From: SIG701 sp045611685
GTDB lineage: Bacteria > Bacillota > Clostridia > Oscillospirales > CAG-272
Direction: 5' to 3'
DNA: 64,000 bases
NCBI GenBank assembly: GCA_045611685.1
Contig: JAZKXO010000003.1
Location: 1-64,000, forward strand
The first letter of the stretch is position 1. Each line of letters opens with the position of its first letter. Positions 1-8,313 of the stretch are shown here, in pieces. The notes under the pieces were generated by a model. It searched no databases. It was not told the DNA's origin and saw only the letters and a list, made by a program, of their open reading frames with translations. A program made the translations under genes and the position numbers.

Positions 1-2840
1 TGCTCCAGGCTGGATGGGGTCCGTCCGAAGGTAACATTACCGCGTACGGCAGCCTTACCCACGCGCTTGCTCAGTTGAACAAAGCAGACACGGAAGTTGG
101 ATATATTCAGCTGCAGAACGATGCTCTGGATCTAACTAGCAAACAACGTATTCGTAACGCGGTTACAATTGATTTGAACGGTCATACAATCGAAATCACG
201 AATCCAATCGGCTTCGAAATTTCCTACTTAGATGGTACCTCTCTCAGCAATGATTTTGCTGTTGTATTCAAAGGTGAAGGTACTGTAACCGCTGGCTCAT
301 ACGGCCCGATTTACACGGCAAACACATTTGCCGGCACTGTAACCGTTCAGGGCGGTACGTACTATGGAACGTTCGGCGCCCAGATCCTTGGCGGCACGTT
401 CAATGTTGAGGGCGGTACCTTCAAGGGATTCACCGTTGCAGAGGAAGTTGAAACGCTGAAAGAGGCAGTACGCTACGGCGCTGGCACCGGTGGCACTGTC
501 TCCGGCGGTAAGTTTATCGGCGCTATCGGTGTTAACATTCTGGCAAACGCTGGGGACGTTACCATCTCCGGCGGCGACTTCTCCGAAGCTACGCTTTCTG
601 TACAGCGCGCTGGCGGTACTGTTGACCTTTCCGATTATGAGAACATTACTGCTATTAGCTTCAAAAACGCTGTAACGGCAGCGAATGCAGAAGCCGGAAC
701 AACTTCTATCATCGGCACGGATATTATTATCCCCGACGGCTACGCATTCTACGCGGACGGTGTTCAGGTAGAAGGCGAGACTCTTGATAATGGTACCTAC
801 ACTATCGCTCTTGCACACACCTGCGCTCCCGTATTTGTAGAAGCAAAGGCTGCAACCTGTACTGAGGCAGGCGTTCAGGCACACTTCAAGTGCGAATGCG
901 GCAAACTCTACCTCGACGCAGAGGGCACTCAGCCTACTACCGAAGCAAAAATCACGATTTCTGCCCTCGGCCACAAGCCTACTTATGTAGCTGAAGTTCC
1001 CGCTGAATGCGGCAAGGCAGGCGTTCAGGAACACTACGAGTGCGAATGCGGCAAACTCTTCAGCAATGAAGAGGGCACTGCAGAGGTTACTCTTGAAGAT
1101 CTCGCAATCGAAGCAAAGGTACACGAGCCCAAGACTGTTCCCGCTACTCCGGCTACCTGTACCGCAACCGGTATCGGCGAGCACAAGAAGTGCGACAACT
1201 GCGGTAAGCTTTACGACCTCGAAGGCAATCTGATTGAGGAGGCTCCCGTTCTTCAGATTAACGCGGAAGCACACAAGTGGCTCGAGCCCGTTATCACGGA
1301 GAATACCGATCCGCTTGCTCCTCGCACGCACGTCGCAACCTATACTTGCGAACACAGCGGAGAGCATACGAATGTCGTAGTTGCAGCTCACGACTTCACC
1401 GAAGGCGATTGCGTCTGCGGCAAGGAAGTCGTAGCCAAGATCGGCGACGTGAACTACGGTTATCTTGATGTTGCATTCGCACAGGGCGGCGAGATTGAAC
1501 TCGTCTCCAACGTTGAAGTGGATGCACTTCTTAAAGTAGAAGCTGGCAAGGAAGTTACCTTGAATCTCGGCGCCTATACGATCGAGGCAGTTGCCGGCAG
1601 ACTTTTCATCATCTCTGTTGAAGAAGGCGGCTCGCTCACCATTAACGCAAATGGCGGCGCAATCATCAACGAGAACACACAAGGTTATGCAATTGTTAAC
1701 TACGGCACGCTCGTAGTAAACGGCGGTACCTACACTGGTGACTACGCTCTGTACAACGGTAAATACGCAAGTGCAGGCGCAACTGCAACGCTGAATGCAG
1801 GTGCAACCTTCAACTCCACCGTTGACGGATATTCTACCGTAAACTGTGCTACCATGATCATTAACGGTGCAACCGTTAACGATTGGCTCGCTACCTCCGG
1901 TGTCTTCACAATCAACTTCGGTTCTGTTGAGTATCTGTACGCAAATGAGCCTGATGCAGGTGTTGCAACCGGTACCTCCACGACCATTGTTGACGGTACG
2001 TTCAAAGAGATCTGGCTCGACGGAGGCAACTACATCGCTTGCGATGACGAAGATCACAAGGCTATCGGTGCGCGGATCCAGAAAGAGAACAACGTAGCGA
2101 TTGAGTACGCAAACGGCAAGTTCATTGCAACTAAGCTGACCGAGGATAACACCGAGGCTGAGATCAACGGTACGTACTATCCGTCTATCCAGGATGCTAT
2201 CGACGCTGTTGATCCTAAGGCTGAGGATGAAGCGGCCAGAACCATTACGCTCAACAGCAACGTTGATGTACCCGAAGAAGGCCTTGTAATCGATGAAGGC
2301 GTAATCCTCGATACGAACGGCAACGAACTCATCGTTCCTGAAGGCACTGACCTCTATGTTGACGGTCATATCGTAGATACCAGCAAGGATAAGACCGGTG
2401 TTGTTAAGGCTCAAAAGGGATTTCTCCACGTTCCTAAGGATAACCCGCAGGTTCCCGTATGGAACGGTGAGAGCTACACGCTTACTGAACCCGTTCAGCA
2501 GCATAAGAACGTTATGATTGACGAGAACGGCAAGTTCACTATGTCGTTCAGACCTACGTTCGGTACCAAGCAGTTCAACCAGGATTGCCTCGGTGCAGGT
2601 ACGGATGCGTCCGGCATTACGATCCTTCTTGTGATTACCTGGGATGGCGGCGTGAAGAACTTCGAAGTACCGACCGAATTGGCAGAGAGCATTTACCTGA
2701 ATAACGGTTCCATCGGATTCCGTGTCGGTGGTCTTGAAGGTAAGACCAACATCGTTCTGCAGATTCAGATCTTCTCCAAGGAGACTGACTGTCTCCAGAC
2801 GATTCAGACCTACAACATCTCTGAGATGCTTGCAAATTAA
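1..2840 (+). CDS. Large surface protein with beta-helix-like and Cys-rich repeats (5' end outside window)
   Basis: The frame is open from the first base, so the gene begins upstream; the TTG at 75 is internal. About 945 residues are visible. The first 260 and residues 460-700 are Gly/Thr/Val-rich with repeated GGT-F/Y-G motifs (GGTFNVEGGTFKG, GGTYTGDYAL), typical of right-handed parallel beta-helix adhesins. Between them lie three copies of a roughly 60-residue unit with a C-x(13-15)-C-x-C/C-x-x-C pattern (ATCTEAGVQAHFKCECGKLY), a repeat seen in secreted proteins of gut Firmicutes. No LPXTG, SLH or membrane anchor is seen at the C-terminus, which ends in a compact beta-rich domain. The stop is 20 bases before the small peptide gene, so they may share a transcript. 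Function is probably adhesion or cell-surface structure; the ligand is unknown. Confidence 0.8.
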   Translation, partial: LQAGWGPSEGNITAYGSLTHALAQLNKADTEVGYIQLQNDALDLTSKQRIRNAVTIDLNGHTIEITNPIGFEISYLDGTSLSNDFAVVFKGEGTVTAGSYGPIYTANTFAGTVTVQGGTYYGTFGAQILGGTFNVEGGTFKGFTVAEEVETLKEAVRYGAGTGGTVSGGKFIGAIGVNILANAGDVTISGGDFSEATLSVQRAGGTVDLSDYENITAISFKNAVTAANAEAGTTSIIGTDIIIPDGYAFYADGVQVEGETLDNGTYTIALAHTCAPVFVEAKAATCTEAGVQAHFKCECGKLYLDAEGTQPTTEAKITISALGHKPTYVAEVPAECGKAGVQEHYECECGKLFSNEEGTAEVTLEDLAIEAKVHEPKTVPATPATCTATGIGEHKKCDNCGKLYDLEGNLIEEAPVLQINAEAHKWLEPVITENTDPLAPRTHVATYTCEHSGEHTNVVVAAHDFTEGDCVCGKEVVAKIGDVNYGYLDVAFAQGGEIELVSNVEVDALLKVEAGKEVTLNLGAYTIEAVAGRLFIISVEEGGSLTINANGGAIINENTQGYAIVNYGTLVVNGGTYTGDYALYNGKYASAGATATLNAGATFNSTVDGYSTVNCATMIINGATVNDWLATSGVFTINFGSVEYLYANEPDAGVATGTSTTIVDGTFKEIWLDGGNYIACDDEDHKAIGARIQKENNVAIEYANGKFIATKLTEDNTEAEINGTYYPSIQDAIDAVDPKAEDEAARTITLNSNVDVPEEGLVIDEGVILDTNGNELIVPEGTDLYVDGHIVDTSKDKTGVVKAQKGFLHVPKDNPQVPVWNGESYTLTEPVQQHKNVMIDENGKFTMSFRPTFGTKQFNQDCLGAGTDASGITILLVITWDGGVKNFEVPTELAESIYLNNGSIGFRVGGLEGKTNIVLQIQIFSKETDCLQTIQTYNISEMLAN

Positions 2841-2860
2841 CAGAAATGGGGTGAAATTGA

Positions 2861-2983
2861 ATGAAAGCAGTATATGAAAAACCGTTAGTAGAAGTTCTTG
2901 AACTCCATACGGAGAAAATTGCAAACAGCGATATGGAAGACGGCGACTTCTGGTTCAGCAACATGGATGACAGCTGGTCCTGA
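2861..2983 (+). CDS. 40-residue acidic peptide, candidate RiPP-like precursor
   Basis: ATG at 2861 is preceded by GGGGTGA at 7 bases, a good ribosome binding site, and the frame ends at TGA 2981-2983. The peptide starts MKAVYEKPLVEVLELHTEKI, has a Ser-Asp-Met-Glu-Asp-Gly-Asp core and ends DDSWS. An N-terminal Y-x-K-P-x-(V/I)-E-V-x-E block followed by a short variable acidic or aromatic tail resembles leader-core organisation. It sits 20 bases after a surface-protein gene and 7 bases before an HprK-like kinase and PqqD-like gene. In the lasso peptide paeninodin an HprK-like kinase phosphorylates the C-terminal Ser of the precursor; the C-terminal Ser here makes the same reaction a testable idea. 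No cyclase is present, so it is not a lasso peptide on this evidence. Modification and function are inference. Confidence 0.65.
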   Translation: MKAVYEKPLVEVLELHTEKIANSDMEDGDFWFSNMDDSWS

Positions 2984-2990
2984 TTCTTCT

Positions 2991-3698
2991 ATGCATTGTC
3001 TTATTGCAGATCTACATGTAGAAATTCCCGCAGAGGGGGGGCTCGCCCCCCTCTGCGCGGACTACACAACTGATCCGGCAGATTCTCCCGATATCGTCGT
3101 GCGTGCAAGTGATTACCGACGACCCACGTCGTTCGAAGCGACCGAAGAAGCGATCGCATATATGGAATCCGGCATCCGATTTTACTGTGAGCTGCTCCGT
3201 TTTGACGGATTTGCTCTCCACGCATCCGCCGTTTCGTACGGCGGCAAGGCATATCTCTTCTCAGGCACCTCGGGTGTAGGGAAGTCCACCCACACCCATC
3301 TCTGGCAGAGTACGCTTGGCGAGGATGTAAAAATCTTTAACGACGACAAGCCGGCGCTACGGCGCCTTGGCAACCGATGGTACGCCTACGGCACGCCGTG
3401 GTGCGGCAAGGATCACGTCAATATAAATATGAAGGTGCCGCTTGCCGGCATCTGTTTTCTCAGACAGGCGGATCAAAACAAAATCCGACGTTTGGACAGT
3501 AAGGAAGCGTTACAGCGGATACTCTCTCAGACGATCCGAAAACGGTTGGATGAGGACGAGACCGTGCTTCTGCTTTCTCATATTGATAAGCTGATTCGGG
3601 AAATCCCCATTTTTGAACTCGAAAACCGCCCCGAGCCGTCGGCTGCTCGGTTGAGTTATGAAGCCATGCGCCGTGTGGCAGAGGAGGCTAAGTTATGA
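2991..3698 (+). CDS. HprK-like (HPr kinase/PEP carboxykinase-fold) serine kinase
   Basis: 235 residues from ATG 2991. A longer open frame from 2898 would overlap the upstream peptide gene and lacks homology-like sequence; the N-terminus MHCLIADLHVEI matches how such proteins usually begin. Residues 92-100 are a P-loop (GTSGVGKST), followed by NDDKPALR (117-124) and YGTPWCGK (133-140), hallmarks of the short HprK-related kinases found beside PqqD-like proteins rather than of true HprK, whose HPr-binding N-domain is absent. It starts 7 bases after the peptide stop without a clear ribosome binding site, suggesting translational coupling, and its stop overlaps the pqqD-like ATG (ATGA). Likely role: ATP-dependent phosphorylation of the peptide or a peptide-linked substrate. 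A 12-bp GC hairpin lies in its first codons. Confidence 0.82.
   Translation: MHCLIADLHVEIPAEGGLAPLCADYTTDPADSPDIVVRASDYRRPTSFEATEEAIAYMESGIRFYCELLRFDGFALHASAVSYGGKAYLFSGTSGVGKSTHTHLWQSTLGEDVKIFNDDKPALRRLGNRWYAYGTPWCGKDHVNINMKVPLAGICFLRQADQNKIRRLDSKEALQRILSQTIRKRLDEDETVLLLSHIDKLIREIPIFELENRPEPSAARLSYEAMRRVAEEAKL
3030..3058 (+). other. GC-rich hairpin inside the 5' end of the HprK-like gene
   Basis: A perfect 12-bp inverted repeat (arm CGCAGAGGGGGG, loop of about 5 bases) lies 40 bases after the kinase start codon and has no U-tract. In mRNA it should be very stable. It could lower ribosome passage into the kinase relative to the peptide or protect an upstream processed transcript; both are inference. 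Confidence 0.6.
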
Positions 3699-3958
3699 AA
3701 ATCAAAAACGGGTTTGTGTTGCGCGAGGTAGCGGGTACCCCCGTCGTTCTGCCTGTAGGGCAGGCAGCCGTTGATTTGAGCGGGATGCTTTCCTTGAATA
3801 ATTCCGGTGTTCTTCTTTGGAAGGCGCTGGAAGAAGGAAGTGATCGCGAGGCACTTGCCGACGTGCTTTTGACCGCATATGAGGTTGAACGCGCCGAGGC
3901 TCTTGCCGATGTGGACGAGTTTATCGAGAAACTCACAAAAATCGGTTGTGTCGAATAA
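3695..3958 (+). CDS. PqqD-like RiPP recognition element protein
   Basis: 87 residues. The N-terminal half has the PqqD pattern: MKIKNGFVLREVAGTPVVLP, then a loop, then LNNSGVLLWKALEEG (the conserved L-N-x-x-(G/A)-x-x-(L/I)-W block), then a helical C-terminus. PqqD domains bind the leader of ribosomal peptides and present them to modifying enzymes. The ATG overlaps the kinase stop by 4 bases (ATGA), so the two are made together. With the peptide gene 0.7 kb upstream it supports a leader-peptide binding role. No radical SAM partner is visible in the window. Confidence 0.85.
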   Translation: MKIKNGFVLREVAGTPVVLPVGQAAVDLSGMLSLNNSGVLLWKALEEGSDREALADVLLTAYEVERAEALADVDEFIEKLTKIGCVE

Positions 3959-3974
3959 ATACCTGTGGCATTTG

Positions 3975-3998
3975 TCGCACGCGGATACCCGCGTGCGA
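3975..3998 (+). terminator. Stem-loop after the PqqD-like gene
   Basis: Perfect 10-bp stem (TCGCACGCGG), 4-base loop, 16 bases after the stop codon. The following bases (TGTTTGTG) are only partly U-rich, so it may be a weak terminator or an mRNA-stabilising hairpin between the kinase/PqqD unit and the SLH gene. Confidence 0.45.
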
Positions 3999-4086
3999 TG
4001 TTTGTGCCGTGTAATGTGCCGGAATATCCGACACGTTACAGGGTGCAAACGTGTTGCACTTAAAATGCTTTTTGGAGGATGTTATT

Positions 4087-5163
4087 ATGAAAAAAGTAAT
4101 TGCTCTGCTTCTGGTGGCAGTACTGCTGATTCCTGCAGTCAGTGCCTATACAGGGGAACAGTTGAATACGGCAGATGCCCTCAATCACTTGGGGCTCTTC
4201 CTTGGTACCGGTACCAGCTATGAGTTGGATGCGGAGCTTACGCGTGCGCAGGGAATCACTCTGCTCGTTCGTATGCTCGGTAAGGAAGAGGAAGCTGCTT
4301 CGCTGCCTTATACCGCGCCCTTTACCGATGTTGAGGAATGGGCGAAGCCTTACGTCAACTATGCGTGGCTTCACTCTATTACCAACGGTGTTTCCGACGT
4401 TCGCTTTGACTCGGAAGGCGTGATGACGGACTTTATGTTCCTCACGCTCACCCTGCGTGTGCTCGGCTATAAGGACAGTGGCGAGAATGCAACGTTTACT
4501 TGGGATAACCCGTATGCGCTTGCAAAATCGGTAGGCCTTGTGGATATGGAAAACGCCAATGAGACGTTCAAGCGTGCCAATGCTGTTGAGGTTTTCTGGA
4601 ATGCTCTGACGGCAGACAACAACGCGCTTGCCAATGAGCTCATTAAAAATAAGGTATTCTCTGAGGACGCTTTCTATAAGGCAGTGCAGATTGAGAAGAA
4701 CGGAAAAGATGCGGAGATCGTTGTTCCTGTTCTTCCGTGGTTCCCGGTCATTCCCCCTATAACTGAAACAGAGGCTACTACGGAGACTGAAGAAACAACG
4801 ACCGTTACCGAGGCTACCACTACGGAAACTGAAGCTACCACTACGGAAACTGAAACTACTACAACGGAAACTGAAACTACTACAACGGAAACTGAGGCTA
4901 CTACAACGGAAACTGAGGCTACTACGCAGACAGAAGCTACTACCGGCCCCGAAGAGAACGATACGCCCGATGCGCCCTCTTTCAATCCTGATGAATATAC
5001 CTATGCTGACTACCAGGCAATGAGCGGTGCGGAAAAACAGGCATTCAGAGCATCTTTCGCTTCCAATGCTGCGTTCAAGGCATGGCTCGACGCCGCCAGA
5101 GAACAGCATATCGCAGACGAGAGCCGTATTCCGATCGGCAGCGGCGATTCTAATCTCGACTGA
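4087..5163 (+). CDS. Secreted SLH-domain protein with Thr/Glu repeat
   Basis: 358 residues from ATG 4087 (GGAGG at 4073-4077; a longer frame from TTG 4051 lacks this site). A signal peptide (MKKVIALLLVAVLLIPAVSA) is followed at about residues 22-190 by S-layer-homology-like repeats (LTRAQGITLLVRML, FTDVEEWAKPYVNYAW) that would bind wall polysaccharide. Residues about 225-287 are a low-complexity spacer of 7-residue units (TETEATT/TETETTT), a likely stalk or O-glycosylation site. The C-terminal 70 residues are acidic and helical with no known domain. It sits inside the peptide/HprK/PqqD/peptidase cassette, so it could be a scaffold or substrate for that system; that link is only positional. 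Confidence 0.8.
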   Translation: MKKVIALLLVAVLLIPAVSAYTGEQLNTADALNHLGLFLGTGTSYELDAELTRAQGITLLVRMLGKEEEAASLPYTAPFTDVEEWAKPYVNYAWLHSITNGVSDVRFDSEGVMTDFMFLTLTLRVLGYKDSGENATFTWDNPYALAKSVGLVDMENANETFKRANAVEVFWNALTADNNALANELIKNKVFSEDAFYKAVQIEKNGKDAEIVVPVLPWFPVIPPITETEATTETEETTTVTEATTTETEATTTETETTTTETETTTTETEATTTETEATTQTEATTGPEENDTPDAPSFNPDEYTYADYQAMSGAEKQAFRASFASNAAFKAWLDAAREQHIADESRIPIGSGDSNLD

Positions 5164-5208
5164 CAGTAATATCCGATTATGAACAAGAGAAAGTATATGG
5201 AGGTCAGC

Positions 5209-5649
5209 ATGGCCTCCCTTTCTCCGCTTATAGAAGAAGTGATTCAGCGCGGCAACAGTGCGGAAATTACCGTTGAGGGAACGAGCATGCAGCCGTTTCT
5301 TCGCCATAGGGTAAGCCGCGTGCGGCTTTACCGTGCGGATCGCGTCAAAAATGGCGACGTCGTTTTGTACCGAAGAGATAACGGGGCATTTGTTCTTCAC
5401 CGTATCGTAGGGAGCCGAGACGGGTCGTATACCATGTGCGGTGATAACCAATATGTATTGGAGCACGGCATCCACCGCGATCAGATCCTTGCGATAATGA
5501 CCGCGTATGCCCGAGATGGTGTCTATTTTCGTGACAGCTCCTCATTCGGGTACAGCGTGTACCGTGTTCTCTGGATGAGAACCCGCTTTATACGGCGTTT
5601 GGTTCGAAAAGCAAAACGGGGAATTTCCCGCCTTATTCGAAGGTCATAA
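5209..5649 (+). CDS. S24/S26-type peptidase, SipW-like, without membrane anchor
   Basis: 146 residues from ATG 5209, chosen because GGAGG at 5199-5203 is 5 bases upstream; an in-frame ATG at 5179 has no such site. The motif EGTSMQPF places the nucleophile at Ser26; VLHRIV (His64) and CGDNQ (79-80) match the Ser-His ER/SipW signal-peptidase type rather than Ser-Lys LepB. There is no N-terminal transmembrane helix, unlike true signal peptidases; the C-terminal 30 residues are very basic and could touch the membrane. It lies 45 bases after the SLH gene. Position next to the PqqD-like and HprK-like genes suggests leader removal from the 40-residue peptide or processing of a surface protein; which one is not known. 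Confidence 0.75.
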   Translation: MASLSPLIEEVIQRGNSAEITVEGTSMQPFLRHRVSRVRLYRADRVKNGDVVLYRRDNGAFVLHRIVGSRDGSYTMCGDNQYVLEHGIHRDQILAIMTAYARDGVYFRDSSSFGYSVYRVLWMRTRFIRRLVRKAKRGISRLIRRS

Positions 5650-5776
5650 TAATGTAACGTTTATACGGCCGGTTTTTATATCACCGACCAAACCTCCGGC
5701 AAATGATGACGCCACTCCCGCCCTTCATATGAATACGGTGAAGCGTTATCGGATTATAGATAGGAATGGTATCAAA

Positions 5777-6664
5777 ATGAACAATCAAGTAACCAACGAA
5801 TTGCGAGAGACGGATTTTGCGGAAATTGATCTGCTTGAACTGCTCAAGCTTTTGTGGCACAATATTTGGAACATTGTTATTTCTTTGATTTTGTGCGGCA
5901 GTATCGCGTTTTCTGCAGCAATGTTTTCGATCGAGCCGAAATATACGTCCAGCGCTATGATGTACGTGAATAATCATTCGATTTCGCTCAGTGCGGGGTC
6001 ATACGCTATCAGTGCCTCGCAGATTTCGGCTGCAAGAAGCCTTCTCGATCTGTACGTGATTATTCTGCAGTCCAGAACGACGTTGGAAATGGCGATCGAA
6101 AAAGCAGATCTGCCTTACACATATGCACAGCTGCGCAGCATCGTTTCGGCAAAAGCGGTAAATGATACGGAGATTTTCTCCATTTCCGCTACTTGCACGA
6201 ATCCCGATGATGCCAAGCTGATCGTTGATACGCTTGTAGAGATCCTCCCCGAACGAATTTCAGACATCGTGGACGGAAGCTCCGTGCGCGTGGTGGATTA
6301 TGCGGTTCGTCCCGTGTCGCGTTCTTCGCCCTCTTATACCCGTTATGGAATGATAGGTATGTTTGTCGGTGCGGTTCTCAGCGCGGCATTCATTATCATC
6401 CGTGATTTGATGAATACGACGGTCCGTGACGAGGATTATCTCCGTTACAGATACAATATTCCGCTTCTTGCCGTCATTCCCGATGCTTTCGGATCTTCCG
6501 GCAAATCGTACGGCTATAAGTACAAAGATGGTAAGAAATCCAGATATAAATACGGACAGAAACGGTACGGCTATTACGGAAATGCATACGAGAACGTGTC
6601 TGAAAGCACGAACGAGAACATACAGTTCGAACAGAACAACGATAAAAATGGTGGCGATAGATGA
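5777..6664 (+). CDS. Wzz/CapA-like polysaccharide co-polymerase, tyrosine-kinase adaptor
   Basis: 295 residues; ATG 5777 fits the usual family start (MNNQVTNELRETDFAEIDLLELLKLLWHN is amphipathic N-terminus plus first membrane segment). Two transmembrane helices (about residues 35-55 and 195-215) flank an extracellular Wzz domain. It ends in a cytoplasmic tail. In Firmicutes such adaptors activate a separate BY-kinase and set exopolysaccharide chain length. The kinase gene overlaps its stop by 4 bases. The tail is odd: about 28 residues hold nine tyrosines in YG/YK context (SYGYKYKD...RYGYYGNAY), mirroring the tail of the kinase. Confidence 0.85.
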   Translation: MNNQVTNELRETDFAEIDLLELLKLLWHNIWNIVISLILCGSIAFSAAMFSIEPKYTSSAMMYVNNHSISLSAGSYAISASQISAARSLLDLYVIILQSRTTLEMAIEKADLPYTYAQLRSIVSAKAVNDTEIFSISATCTNPDDAKLIVDTLVEILPERISDIVDGSSVRVVDYAVRPVSRSSPSYTRYGMIGMFVGAVLSAAFIIIRDLMNTTVRDEDYLRYRYNIPLLAVIPDAFGSSGKSYGYKYKDGKKSRYKYGQKRYGYYGNAYENVSESTNENIQFEQNNDKNGGDR

Positions 6665-7503
6665 GCATGTTGAAAAAGAAACAGCAGGAAATTGCAAACG
6701 AAATGAAGAAGATAGAGGAGTCCGAAGTTTCTGCTTTGACAGCTATCGTCGGACATAAGCGTTCTTTTGCCATGTCGGAGGCGCATAAACGCCTTCGTAC
6801 GAATGTAATTTTCAGCTTTGCGGATGACAGTGAGTGCCACGTAGTCGGTGTTACGAGCGCTATGGCACACGAGGGCAAAAGTACGACCTCTATCAATCTT
6901 GCGTACGATATGATGAAGGCAGGGAAGAAGACTCTTCTCATTGATGCAGATATGCGTATGTCCCGCGTTGCTAAAATTTTGAACATTTCCCGTGCCCCCG
7001 GACTCAGTAATATGCTCGTCGGCGACAACAACGGGCAGGATTTGGTACAGCACGCTATAGAGCACGGTGGATTGCCCGTTATCACCTGCGGCGATATTCC
7101 GCCGAACCCGACGGAACTGCTCTCTTCCAAGCGCTTCTCTTTGATGTTGGCTGCTTTGAAGAAGGTGTACGAATACATTATCATTGACCTGCCGCCCGTC
7201 GGTGAGGTTTCCGACGCATTGATTGCCTCGAAATTGGTAGACGGCATGGTGATTGTCGTTCGTCAGCAGTTTGTAGATAAGCATGCGCTGGATGATACGG
7301 TGCATCAGCTTCTTTTGAGTGAGGCACGTATTATTGGCTTTGTGATGACGTGCTCGCAGCGCGGCGCCAAATACGGAAAGTACAAATATAACTATAAAAA
7401 GAAATACGGCAACGGCAAATACGGTTACAACAAAAAATACGGCTCCCGCGCACGCTATGGTGCCTACGCAGCTATTGAGAACGATTCAGCCGAGAACGAA
7501 TAA
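6661..7503 (+). CDS. Bacterial tyrosine kinase (CapB/CpsD/YwqD type)
   Basis: 280 residues. Walker A (AMAHEGKSTTS, residues about 67-77), Walker A' (TLLIDADMR, 91-99) and Walker B (YIIIDLPPVGE) are all present, as is the N-terminal SEAHKRLRTN helix that mediates ring formation. The last 45 residues hold ten tyrosines in YG/YK/YN context, the expected autophosphorylation cluster. ATG 6661 overlaps the adaptor stop (ATGA), so the adaptor and kinase are produced together. It works with the Wzz-like adaptor upstream and the PHP phosphatase downstream to control polysaccharide assembly. Confidence 0.92.
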   Translation: MSMLKKKQQEIANEMKKIEESEVSALTAIVGHKRSFAMSEAHKRLRTNVIFSFADDSECHVVGVTSAMAHEGKSTTSINLAYDMMKAGKKTLLIDADMRMSRVAKILNISRAPGLSNMLVGDNNGQDLVQHAIEHGGLPVITCGDIPPNPTELLSSKRFSLMLAALKKVYEYIIIDLPPVGEVSDALIASKLVDGMVIVVRQQFVDKHALDDTVHQLLLSEARIIGFVMTCSQRGAKYGKYKYNYKKKYGNGKYGYNKKYGSRARYGAYAAIENDSAENE

Positions 7504-7559
7504 CGTCACACTTTTCGGGCGCATCAAAATGACAGACAGGAAATGAGGCGCGAAACAAA

Positions 7560-8312
7560 ATGAGCGGCAGTATCAAAACAGTGGATTTTCATACGCACAT
7601 CCTCCCCCGTGTGGATGACGGGAGTAGATCCGTTCATGAGAGCGTGCAAATGGTGCGTTCCTTGGCGGCAGACAGCACAGACTATATTGTTTTGACCCCG
7701 CATTTCTATGCGAGAGTGGATGACCCGGAGCGCTTTTTGAGGCGTCGTGACAGAGCGGTTGCACAGCTTACAGAGGCGCTCGCAGTCGAGAAGGATTTCT
7801 CCGTACCTCTTCTTATCCCCGGAGCGGAGATAGAGTATTTCGAGGGTATAGCTTCGCTTGGTGAATACCCCTCGTTCCGATTAGGGAGCTCCCGTTGCCT
7901 TCTTCTCGAAATGCCGCTCGGAAAATGGACCTCTCGCGTAATTGATGATGTACTGCAGCTCAACAGTCGGTCTGATTGCCGTGTGATTCTCGCGCACGTT
8001 GAGAGATATCTTTTCGATCAGCCCAAGGATACCGTGCGTATCCTCCTGCAAAACGGTGTTCTTATGCAGTCCAATGCAACCTTCTTTTACACAAGAAGAA
8101 CAATGCGTAAAGCACTGTCTATGCTGAAACGCGGATGTGTTCATCTCCTCGGTTCAGATTGTCACAATATGACCACCCGCCCGCCGGATCTTGTAAAGGC
8201 GTGCAGCGTGATTACCGACCGTATGGGGAAGGAGTGCCTGGCAGAGATCATGCAACGAGCACATTACATCCTTTCCGAAAACAACATACAAACGAATATG
8301 AGGCAGCCGTAA
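7560..8312 (+). CDS. PHP-family protein-tyrosine phosphatase (CpsB/YwqE type)
   Basis: 250 residues. The N-terminus VDFHTHILPRVDDGS is the PHP metal site, with TPHFY, an EIEY segment, AHVERY and a C-terminal GSDCHN giving the remaining ligands, as in CpsB/Wzb-like metal-dependent phosphatases. It reverses tyrosine phosphorylation of the kinase encoded 57 bases upstream. Length is normal for the family. Its stop is one base before the sortase start, so it belongs to the same operon. Confidence 0.9.
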   Translation: MSGSIKTVDFHTHILPRVDDGSRSVHESVQMVRSLAADSTDYIVLTPHFYARVDDPERFLRRRDRAVAQLTEALAVEKDFSVPLLIPGAEIEYFEGIASLGEYPSFRLGSSRCLLLEMPLGKWTSRVIDDVLQLNSRSDCRVILAHVERYLFDQPKDTVRILLQNGVLMQSNATFFYTRRTMRKALSMLKRGCVHLLGSDCHNMTTRPPDLVKACSVITDRMGKECLAEIMQRAHYILSENNIQTNMRQP

Positions 8313-8313
8313 T

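Noticed and set aside
297..2924. An 875-codon open frame on the minus strand opposite the surface protein gene
   Set aside because: It is a mirror of repetitive Gly/Thr-rich coding sequence, has no plausible start site and encodes no recognisable domain; the plus-strand frame has clear repeat structure.
2861..3698. Lasso peptide cluster
   Set aside because: Kinase and PqqD-like parts fit, but there is no asparagine-synthetase-like cyclase or transglutaminase-like protease in the window.
4759..4947. CRISPR-like array of short repeats
   Set aside because: Repeats are 21-base in-frame units coding TETEATT with no spacers; this is protein low complexity.
4060..5475. Long minus-strand frame covering the SLH gene and part of the peptidase gene
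   Set aside because: It is low-complexity Ser/Phe/Arg sequence produced by the complement of the Thr/Glu repeat; no domain or ribosome binding site.
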